Shown: piece after piece, positions 57,870 through 64,000 of the stretch
Layout of the letters: each line of letters begins with the position of its first letter
Position numbering within the stretch: the first letter of the stretch is position 1
From: Roseovarius spongiae
GTDB taxonomy: Bacteria > Pseudomonadota > Alphaproteobacteria > Rhodobacterales > Rhodobacteraceae
Reading direction: 5' to 3'
DNA: 64,000 nucleotides
NCBI RefSeq assembly: GCF_003651245.1
Contig: NZ_RAPE01000003.1
Location: forward strand, 124,001 to 188,000
Notes under the pieces: generated by a model
Databases searched by the model: none
Told to the model about the DNA's origin: nothing
Seen by the model: only the letters and a program-made list of their open reading frames with translations
Position numbers and translations under genes: made by a program

Positions 57870-60719
57870 CTATTCGGCAGCTTCCGCGTAGTCTTCCAGC
57901 GGCGGGCAGGTGCAGATCAGGTGCCGGTCGCCATAGGCGTTGTCCACCCGGTTGACCGGCGGCCAGTACTTGTCCACCCGGAACGCGCCCGGCGGGAAGC
58001 AGCCCTGTTCGCGGCTGTAGGGCCGCTCCCAATCGCCGACCAGATCCTCGACCGTGTGCGGCGCGTGTTTCAGCGGGTTGTTCGCCGCATCGATGCGGCC
58101 TTCCTCGATGTCGCGAATTTCCTGGCGGATCGCCAGCATCGCGTCGCAGAACCGGTCGAGCTCGGCCTTGGTCTCGCTCTCGGTGGGCTCCACCATCAGC
58201 GTGCCGGGGACCGGGAAACTCATCGTCGGCGCGTGAAAGCCGCAATCGACCAGCCGCTTGGCGATATCGTCCACGGTGACGCCCGCGCTCTTCTCGAAGG
58301 GGCGCGTGTCGAGGATGCACTCATGCGCGACACAGCCGTTTTCGCCCTTGTAGAGCACGTCATAGGCGCCTTCGAGCCGCTTGGCGATGTAGTTGGCGTT
58401 GAGGATCGCCACCCGCGTCGCCTGCGTCAGCCCTTCGCCGCCCATCATCAGGATATAGGCCCATGAAATCGGCAGGATCGAGGGCGAGCCGAAGGGCGCG
58501 GCGCTCACCGGTCCCACCTCCTCGCCCGTTTCAGGATGGCCCGGCAAATGCGGAACGAGGTGCTCCTTGACGCCGATCGGCCCCATGCCCGGGCCGCCGC
58601 CGCCATGCGGGATGCAGAAGGTCTTGTGCAGGTTCAAATGGCTCACGTCGCCGCCCAGGTCGCCGGGGCGCGACAGGCCGACCATGGCGTTCATGTTGGC
58701 CCCGTCGATATAGACCTGCCCGCCGTGATCGTGGGTGATCTTGCAAACCTCCTTCACCGTCTCCTCGAAGACGCCATGGGTGGAGGGGTAGGTGATCATG
58801 CAACCGGCAAGGTTCTCCGCATGCTTTTCCGCCTTGGCGCGGAAATCTTCGAGGTCGATATCGCCGTTTTCCGCCGACTTGACCACCACGACCTTCCAGC
58901 CGACCATCTGCGCGCTGGCCGGGTTGGTGCCATGCGCGCTGACCGGGATGAGGCAGACGTTGCGATGCTCTTCGCCGTTGGCGCGGTGATAGCCGGCGAT
59001 GGAAAGCAGCCCCGCGTATTCCCCCTGCGCGCCCGAGTTGGGCTGCATCGAGAAGGCGGCGTAGCCGGTGATGGCGCAGAGCTTGGCGCTCAGGTCGTCG
59101 ATCAACTCGCGATACCCCTCCGCCTGGTCCCTGGGAACGAACGGGTGCATCCGCGAGAACTCGCGCCAGCTTACCGGCATCATCTCGGCAGCGGCGTTGA
59201 GCTTCATCGTGCAGGACCCCAGCGGGATCATCGCCCGGTCGAGCGCGAGGTCACGGTCGGCAAGACGGCGCATGTAGCGCATCATCTCGGTCTCGGCCCG
59301 GTTCATGTGGAAAATCGGATGGGTGAGGTAATCCGAGCGGCGGTGCATGTTCTCTGGGATGCGGTATTCGGGCGTGAAATCGTCGTCCCGTTCGGTGATC
59401 CCGAAGGCGCGCCAGACCGCCTCGATATTCTCGGGACGGGTGCACTCATCCACGCTGATCCCGACGCGCGTTTCGCCCACGCGGCGCAGGTTGATGCCCT
59501 CGTCCACGGCCGATTTCATCACCGCCGATTGCAGCGGCCCCACGTCCACGGTGATCGTGTCGAAGAACGATTTCGGATCGACCTTGAACCCAGCCGCCTC
59601 CAGCCCCTTGGCCAGACGCACGGCCTTGCGATGGATGCGCTGCGCGATGGCCTTCAGCCCCTTGGGCCCGTGGAACACCGCATACATCGACGCCATCACC
59701 GCCAGCAGCGCCTGCGCGGTGCAGACGTTGCTGGTGGCCTTCTCGCGGCGGATATGCTGTTCGCGCGTCTGAAGCGCGAGGCGGTAGGCGCGGTTGCCGT
59801 GGCTGTCCACGCTCACCCCTACCAGCCGGCCGGGCATCGCGCGCTTGTAGGTGTCCCGGCAGGCCATGTAGGCCGCGTGCGGGCCGCCATAGCCCAGCGG
59901 GACGCCGAAGCGCTGCGTGCTGCCCACGGCGATATCGGCATCCATCGCGCCCGGCTCCTTCAACAGGGTGAGCGCCAGCGGATCGGCGGACATGATCCCG
60001 ATCGCGCCATTCTCATGCAGCTTCGCGATGTGATCGGTAAAATCACGCACATGGCCATAGGTGCCGGGGTACTGGAAAATCGCGCCAAAGACCTTTGAGG
60101 CGTCCATCTTGTCGGGGTTGCCGACGATCACCTCGATCCCCAGCGGCGCCGCGCGCGTCTGCATCACGGCGATGTTCTGCGGATGACAGTCCCGGTCGAT
60201 GAAGAACGCCCTTTGCTTCGACTTGGCGACGCGCTGCGCCATCGTCATCGCCTCGGCGCAGGCGGTCGACTCGTCCAGCAGCGACGCGTTCGCGATCTCG
60301 AGCCCGGTGAGGTCGCTCACCATCGTCTGGAAGTTCAGCAGCGCCTCGAGTCGGCCCTGGCTGATTTCCGGCTGATAGGGCGTGTAGGCGGTGTACCAGG
60401 CCGGGTTCTCGAAGATGTTGCGCTGGATCGCCGGGGGCGTGACCGTGCCGTGATAGCCCTGCCCGATCAGGCTGACCAGCACCTTGTTCTTGCTCGCCGT
60501 CACCCGCATGTGGTGCAGCAACTCGCGCTCGGACTTGGCCTTGCCGAAGTCGAGCGGCCGTTCAAGGCGGATCGCCTCGGGCACCGTGCGCTCGATCAGC
60601 GCGTCGAGATCGGCCGCGCCCACCACGTCGAGCATCTCGGCCATCTCCTCGGGCGAGGGGCCGATATGCCGGCGGTTGGCGAAATCGTAAGGCAGGTAGT
60701 CGGTCGGTTCAAAAGCCAT
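57870..60719 (-). CDS. gcvP: Glycine dehydrogenase (decarboxylating), P-protein
   Basis: GcvP decarboxylates glycine and passes the aminomethyl group to lipoyl-GcvH. The 949-residue fused P-protein carries [20 protein letters not shown] at the N terminus and the PLP lysine near residue 700 in [19 protein letters not shown]. Single-chain form as in proteobacteria. It is third in gcvT-gcvH-gcvP, but two hairpins and a dispersed element lie in the 140-nt gap after gcvH, so it may be expressed at a different level. Confidence 0.98.
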   Translation of the reverse strand: MAFEPTDYLPYDFANRRHIGPSPEEMAEMLDVVGAADLDALIERTVPEAIRLERPLDFGKAKSERELLHHMRVTASKNKVLVSLIGQGYHGTVTPPAIQRNIFENPAWYTAYTPYQPEISQGRLEALLNFQTMVSDLTGLEIANASLLDESTACAEAMTMAQRVAKSKQRAFFIDRDCHPQNIAVMQTRAAPLGIEVIVGNPDKMDASKVFGAIFQYPGTYGHVRDFTDHIAKLHENGAIGIMSADPLALTLLKEPGAMDADIAVGSTQRFGVPLGYGGPHAAYMACRDTYKRAMPGRLVGVSVDSHGNRAYRLALQTREQHIRREKATSNVCTAQALLAVMASMYAVFHGPKGLKAIAQRIHRKAVRLAKGLEAAGFKVDPKSFFDTITVDVGPLQSAVMKSAVDEGINLRRVGETRVGISVDECTRPENIEAVWRAFGITERDDDFTPEYRIPENMHRRSDYLTHPIFHMNRAETEMMRYMRRLADRDLALDRAMIPLGSCTMKLNAAAEMMPVSWREFSRMHPFVPRDQAEGYRELIDDLSAKLCAITGYAAFSMQPNSGAQGEYAGLLSIAGYHRANGEEHRNVCLIPVSAHGTNPASAQMVGWKVVVVKSAENGDIDLEDFRAKAEKHAENLAGCMITYPSTHGVFEETVKEVCKITHDHGGQVYIDGANMNAMVGLSRPGDLGGDVSHLNLHKTFCIPHGGGGPGMGPIGVKEHLVPHLPGHPETGEEVGPVSAAPFGSPSILPISWAYILMMGGEGLTQATRVAILNANYIAKRLEGAYDVLYKGENGCVAHECILDTRPFEKSAGVTVDDIAKRLVDCGFHAPTMSFPVPGTLMVEPTESETKAELDRFCDAMLAIRQEIRDIEEGRIDAANNPLKHAPHTVEDLVGDWERPYSREQGCFPPGAFRVDKYWPPVNRVDNAYGDRHLICTCPPLEDYAEAAE

Positions 60720-60767
60720 CTGGCCCTCCGCTGATCGAAGGCGCGCCGGAGCCGTCTCCGCCGCACC

Positions 60768-60801
60768 CTTTCAATGTTCCCAAAATACTCTCGTCGAAGG
60801 C
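60768..60801 (-). repeat. Dispersed intergenic element upstream of gcvP
   Basis: On the minus strand GCCTTCGACGA leads into GAGTATTTTGGGAAC and ends ATTGAAAG, 48 nt before the gcvP ATG. The 5' flank and core match the truA copy (2391-2424) over 34 nt, and the 3' end matches 14114-14136 and 49009-49031. This copy links both types. Confidence 0.65.
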
Positions 60802-60852
60802 GCAAAATCTTCCCCGAAGATTTTGCCCAAGACTTTTCATTGAAAAGTCTTG
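60802..60852. repeat. Two adjacent perfect hairpins between gcvH and gcvP
   Basis: GCAAAATCTTC-CCC-GAAGATTTTGC (60802-60826) is an 11-bp perfect stem; CAAGACTTTTCA-T-TGAAAAGTCTTG (60828-60852) is a 12-bp perfect stem with a one-base centre. They are separated by one base, lack a T-run, and are AT-rich against a GC-rich background. They run directly into the dispersed element at 60768-60801. They could act as mRNA-processing or attenuating hairpins. Confidence 0.8.
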
Positions 60853-60859
60853 CCCCCGC

Positions 60860-61219
60860 TCAGCCGACGAAATCCTTGTAGGCGGCCTCGTCCATGAAAT
60901 CGTCCATCTGGCTTGGGTCGCTGGCCTTCATCTTGAAGAACCAGCCGTCGCCGGTGGCGTCCTCGTTGACCTTGCCGGGCTCGTCGGCGAGCGGTTCGTT
61001 CACCTCGACGATCTCGCCGTCGATCGGCGCGAGGATGTCGCTCGCCGCCTTCACGCTCTCGATCACGACGACCTCGTCATCCTTGGCGACCTCCTTGCCG
61101 GCCTCGGGGAGCTCGATAAAGACGATGTCGCCCAGTTGCTCGGCCGCGTGCTCGGTGATGCCCACAACGATGAGCCCGTCCTCCTCGCGTAGCCATTCGT
61201 GTTCTTCGGTGTATTTCAT
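60860..61219 (-). CDS. gcvH: Glycine cleavage H-protein
   Basis: GcvH carries the aminomethyl intermediate on a lipoyl arm. The 119-residue product has the lipoyl lysine K57 in VVVIESVKAASDILAP and the standard YTEEHEWLREEDG start. It lies 25 nt after gcvT and before gcvP. Confidence 0.98.
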   Translation of the reverse strand: MKYTEEHEWLREEDGLIVVGITEHAAEQLGDIVFIELPEAGKEVAKDDEVVVIESVKAASDILAPIDGEIVEVNEPLADEPGKVNEDATGDGWFFKMKASDPSQMDDFMDEAAYKDFVG

Positions 61220-61244
61220 CGCTTTCCCTCTCTGTTGGTCTCTG

Positions 61245-62369
61245 TCAGCGTTTTACATTGGCGGGCACGAAGGGCATGGCGACCAGCGTGGCCGGCAGGC
61301 GCTTGCCGCGAACCTCGCCCCAGATTGTCGTTCCCTTCTCCGCGAACTGCGCGGCAACGTAGCCCATCGACATCGGCGCGCCCAGCGTCGGGCCGAACGC
61401 GCCCGAGGTGACGTGGCCCACCGCGTCCCCGCCATCCTCGCTTGCGTAAAGCTGCGTGCCCTCGCGCATCGGCGCGCGGCCCTCGGGGCGCAGCCCGACG
61501 CGGCGGCGCGCCGGCCCGTCCTCGATCTGCCTGAGTATCGTTTCGGCGCCGGGGAATCCGCCGGCGCGCGCGCCGCCTGCGCGGCGCACCTTCTGGATCG
61601 CCCAGGTGAGCCCCGCCTCGACCGGGGTGGTTCCGCTGTCGATGTCGTTGCCGTAAAGGCACAGCCCCGACTCGAGCCGCAGGCTGTCCCGCGCGCCGAG
61701 GCCGATCGGCTCCACCGCATCGACCGCCAGCAGCGCGCGCGCCAGCGCCTCGGTTTGCGCGGCCTCGACCGAGATCTCGTAGCCGTCCTCGCCGGTATAG
61801 CCCGAGCGCGAGATCCACAGATCCCCCCAGTCCGACGGCAGCGTCGCCACGTCCATGAACTTCATCTCACCCACCCCCGGCACGAGCCCTTCGAGCGCGG
61901 TTTCCGCCTCCGGCCCCTGGAGGGCGAGCAGCCCGCGATCGCTTAGCTCGCTCACCTCGCAGCCGGGCAGGCCCTCGGTCATGCGGGCGACATCGGCTGC
62001 CTTGCAGGCGGCGTTGACCACCGCGAGCAGGTGATCGCCGCGATTGGCGATCATGAAATCGTCCTCGATCCCGCCGTGTTCGTTGGTGAAGAGCGCGTAA
62101 CGCTGGCGGCCCTCGCCCAGTCCCAGCACGTCAACCGGCGCCAGCCCCTCGACGGCGGCGGCCGCCGCCTCGACCCCGTCGGGGTGGCGGATCACGACCT
62201 GGCCCATATGGCTCACGTCAAAGAGCCCGGCCGCATTGCGGCAATGCTGGTGTTCCTTCATCACCCCGGCGGGGTACTGCACCGGCATCTCGTAGCCCGC
62301 GAAAGGAACGAGCTTCGCCCCCAGTTCCTGATGGAGTGCATGCAGCGGCGTGACGCGCAGATCGCTCAT
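61245..62369 (-). CDS. gcvT: Glycine cleavage T-protein (aminomethyltransferase)
   Basis: GcvT releases ammonia and makes methylene-THF from aminomethyl-GcvH. The 374-residue product has FAGYEMPVQYPAGVMKEH, FDVSHMGQV, and SGYTGEDGYEISV, with the folate-binding aspartate in the LGLGARDSLRLESGL region. The ATG at 62369 has GAGAGGAAG 5 nt upstream; an in-frame ATG six codons earlier lies inside that site. First gene of the operon behind a glycine riboswitch. Confidence 0.97.
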   Translation of the reverse strand: MSDLRVTPLHALHQELGAKLVPFAGYEMPVQYPAGVMKEHQHCRNAAGLFDVSHMGQVVIRHPDGVEAAAAAVEGLAPVDVLGLGEGRQRYALFTNEHGGIEDDFMIANRGDHLLAVVNAACKAADVARMTEGLPGCEVSELSDRGLLALQGPEAETALEGLVPGVGEMKFMDVATLPSDWGDLWISRSGYTGEDGYEISVEAAQTEALARALLAVDAVEPIGLGARDSLRLESGLCLYGNDIDSGTTPVEAGLTWAIQKVRRAGGARAGGFPGAETILRQIEDGPARRRVGLRPEGRAPMREGTQLYASEDGGDAVGHVTSGAFGPTLGAPMSMGYVAAQFAEKGTTIWGEVRGKRLPATLVAMPFVPANVKR

Positions 62370-62425
62370 CCGGCTTCCTCTCTTCATGGCGCCGCCCTGA
62401 TCATGCCCGACCCGGAAGAAAATGC

Positions 62426-62470
62426 GGCATCGTCCCCAAGCGCATGCCCTGCAAGGCCGCGCACGATGCC
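62426..62470 (-). promoter_or_regulatory. Candidate expression platform of the glycine riboswitch
   Basis: On the transcript, GGCATCGT (62470-62463) is complementary to ACGATGCC (62433-62426). The inner GCGC..GCGC can extend the hairpin, and GCATTTTCTT follows, a terminator-like end. The 5' arm abuts the 3' edge of the second aptamer, as expected for a ligand-controlled switch. Confidence 0.6.
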
Positions 62471-62628
62471 CCCTCTGTCCTTCCGCCTGAGATCGCTATC
62501 CCTTCGGCGCCCCGCGCGCACGGCGCGAGATCTCTCCAGAGTTCTGTCGATCGGACGGTCCTTGCGCCTGAGAGTTTCCGGGGCGGTTGCTCCTTCGGCA
62601 TCGGCATGCGCCGATTCTCCCGGTCCGA
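62465..62628 (-). promoter_or_regulatory. Tandem glycine riboswitch controlling gcvTHP
   Basis: Two glycine aptamers in series on the minus strand. Aptamer I has GCCGAAGGAGCAA (62599-62587), AACTCTCAGGC (62576-62566) and AAGGAC (62563-62558). Aptamer II has GCCGAAGGGATA (62508-62497), ATCTCAGGC (62493-62485) and AAGGACAGAGGGGG (62482-62469). These are the conserved cores of glycine-responsive aptamers. The usual alphaproteobacterial role is an ON switch for glycine cleavage genes. A -10-like TATACT lies at 62648-62643, just before the first aptamer; no convincing -35 is seen. Confidence 0.93.
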
Positions 62629-62814
62629 TCCCGGTGGACGGTAGTATACCCCCCCTGTTTCGGCAAGAGGCTTCGCGCCCGCGCCGTTCAACCCGCGCGC
62701 ATCCTCAGCGCGCGCATCGCGATGTCGCCGCGTTCGGTGATCCGCATGTCGCCCGCTTTCCGTCCGGTCCGCCGCGCCGGTTGATTTCCGCGCAATCCGC
62801 CTGCAAAACGGGGC

Positions 62815-63423
62815 ATGGCCCTCGATCGAAATCAACGGCGCGCGACACAAGACGCGCGGCATGACGCCTGGTTCTTCGGCTATGGCAGCCTCGTGAACCG
62901 CGCCACCCACGCTTACCCGGACGCGCAGCCCGCGACGCTGAGCGGCTGGCGTCGCGTCTGGCGGCATACCGATCTGCGGCAGGTGGCCTATCTCACCGTG
63001 GTCCCGGATGCGGATTGCGCCATCGACGGGCTGATCGCCGGCGTCCCCGGCGGCGACTGGAAGGCGCTCGACATCCGCGAGGGCGCCTATGACCGCGTGC
63101 CGGCGGACGGGCAGGTGCGCCATGCGCTCGGCCCCGACGCGCGGATCGCGGTCTACACCATCCCCGAGGGCAAGCATGGCCGCCCGACGCGGGCGCATCC
63201 CGTGCTGCTAAGCTACATCGACGTCGTCGTGCAGGGCTACCTGCGCGAATTCGGCGAAGCGGGCGCGCGGCGGTTTTTCGAGACGACGCAGGGCTGGGAC
63301 GTGCCGGTGCTGAACGACCGCGCCGCGCCCGCATATCCGCGCCACTGTGCGCTGAGCCCGCAGGAGCGCGCCTTTGTCGATGCGCAGCTTGCCGCGCTGC
63401 CGGTGCGGATCGAAATGGCGTAG
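62815..63423 (+). CDS. Gamma-glutamylcyclotransferase-like protein
   Basis: A 202-residue member of the GGCT/ChaC fold. The YGSL motif is at 23-26 (WFFGYGSLVNRATH), and the core has LSGWRRVWRHTDLR. The family makes 5-oxoproline from gamma-glutamyl compounds; the acid residue pattern is not fully clear, so substrate is open. Start at 62815 follows a 445-bp gap that holds the glycine riboswitch on the other strand. Convergent with gltX (5-nt gap). Confidence 0.85.
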   Translation: MALDRNQRRATQDARHDAWFFGYGSLVNRATHAYPDAQPATLSGWRRVWRHTDLRQVAYLTVVPDADCAIDGLIAGVPGGDWKALDIREGAYDRVPADGQVRHALGPDARIAVYTIPEGKHGRPTRAHPVLLSYIDVVVQGYLREFGEAGARRFFETTQGWDVPVLNDRAAPAYPRHCALSPQERAFVDAQLAALPVRIEMA

Positions 63424-63428
63424 CGGGA

Positions 63429-64000
63429 TCAACCCCGCGCGCGGATCACCTGCAACAGCGGCAGCACCTGCGCCATGTCCGGCCCATGCGCCTGCCCGGT
63501 AAGCGCCTTGCGCAGCGGCATGTAGAGCGCCTTGCCCTTGCGCCCGCTCGCCTCTTTCACCGCGGCGGTCCATGCGCCCCAGCTGTCGCCGTCAAGCGGC
63601 CCCTCGGGCAGCAGCGCCATCGCCTGCGCGACGAATTCGCGGTCCTCCTCGGCGATGTCGGGCTCCGCCCCGTCGCGGAATAGGCGCCACCACCCTTCGA
63701 GGTCGTTGAGCGTGGTGATGTTCTCGCGCGTGACGGCCCAGAACCGCTCGCCCTGCCCGGCGGGCACGCCAAGCGCGGCGATATGGTCGGCGACCTCCGG
63801 GTAAGGCAGGCCGTGCAGGCTCCGCGCGGTCAGCGGAAAGAGATCCGCCTCGTCGAACTTGGTCGGCGCCGCGCCGAAGCGTTCGATGTCGAATCCTTCG
63901 ATCAATTCGCCCATGTCGCTGCGCAACTCCACCGGATCGGCCGACCCGAGCCGCGCCATCAGGCTCAGCAGCGCCATCGGCTGCACGCCCTGCGCGCGCA
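63429..64000 (-). CDS. gltX: Glutamyl-tRNA synthetase, C-terminal part, 5' end beyond window
   Basis: GltX charges tRNA-Glu (and often tRNA-Gln for amidation). The visible 190 residues (ARAQGVQPMALLSLMARLGS, then FPLTARSLHGLPYPEVADH and KGKALYMPLRKALTGQAHGP) are the C-terminal end of the catalytic domain and the anticodon-binding helical bundle. The Rossmann-fold N-terminal part lies off the right edge. The gene ends at a TGA at 63431. Confidence 0.9.
   Translation of the reverse strand, partial: RAQGVQPMALLSLMARLGSADPVELRSDMGELIEGFDIERFGAAPTKFDEADLFPLTARSLHGLPYPEVADHIAALGVPAGQGERFWAVTRENITTLNDLEGWWRLFRDGAEPDIAEEDREFVAQAMALLPEGPLDGDSWGAWTAAVKEASGRKGKALYMPLRKALTGQAHGPDMAQVLPLLQVIRARG

Noticed and set aside
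57595..57891. 98-codon plus-strand frame after fsa.
   Set aside because: Arg/Gly-rich out-of-frame translation, ends inside gcvP and has no ribosome site.

Overview
The window is a GC-rich chromosomal segment of a marine Rhodobacteraceae (Roseobacter-group) alphaproteobacterium. The evidence is gene content and order: murA, mutY next to a DciA-type DUF721 gene and a dsbA-like gene, a WaaA-like/lpxK/DUF4170 cluster, ruvCAB beside ybgC-tolQRAB-pal-cpoB-tilS-ftsH, the CcrM GANTC methylase, L-malyl-CoA lyase, fghA, fhs-folD, gcvTHP, a D-glutamate catabolism trio, and an Irr-type box in front of mbfA. I see no prophage, insertion sequence, CRISPR array or rRNA. One tRNA gene (Thr, anticodon GGT) is present.

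Layout. 1-3.6 kb: murA (cut by the left edge), a small basic protein, tRNA-Thr, truA, and a two-gene operon for a small exported protein and a membrane-anchored OmpR-type winged-helix protein. 3.6-6.8 kb: a His/Arg-rich exported repeat protein, rnhB, ccrM with three GANTC sites in its leader, and an orphan exported protein of lower GC. 6.8-14 kb: alkB, mutY, dciA-like, dsbA-like, a CoA transferase, then lpxK and a WaaA-like gene lacking the usual catalytic motifs. 14-18 kb: a glutamine amidotransferase, an RluA-type synthase, a TetR regulator and the iron exporter mbfA with its operators. 18.6-27.6 kb: AEC transporter, fghA-sthA, a low-GC orphan exported protein, then a run of plus-strand metabolic genes (UPF0178, EamA, HAD, ornithine cyclodeaminase family, alpha/beta hydrolase). 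27.7-37 kb: mcl1, an MFS transporter, dgcN-dgcA-aminotransferase, DUF1244, folD, fhs, and an EF-hand protein.

37-52 kb: a long minus-strand block of tam-ftsH, tilS, cpoB-pal-tolBARQ-ybgC, then a TDT permease on the plus strand, and ruvCAB. A diverged copy of the 3' end of tolA lies between tolA and tolB. 52-64 kb: DUF1127, prmA, MFS, priA, an fsa-type aldolase, gcvTHP behind a tandem glycine riboswitch, a gamma-glutamylcyclotransferase-like gene, and the end of gltX at the right edge.

The metabolic genes form a one-carbon theme: fghA (formaldehyde oxidation), fhs and folD (formate to methylene-THF) and gcvTHP (glycine to methylene-THF, CO2 and ammonia). The regulatory and structural DNA is the most unusual part: a family of about 23-nt intergenic elements seen seven times, paired perfect hairpins between gcvH and gcvP, several perfect palindromes at divergent promoters, and the duplicated tolA tail.
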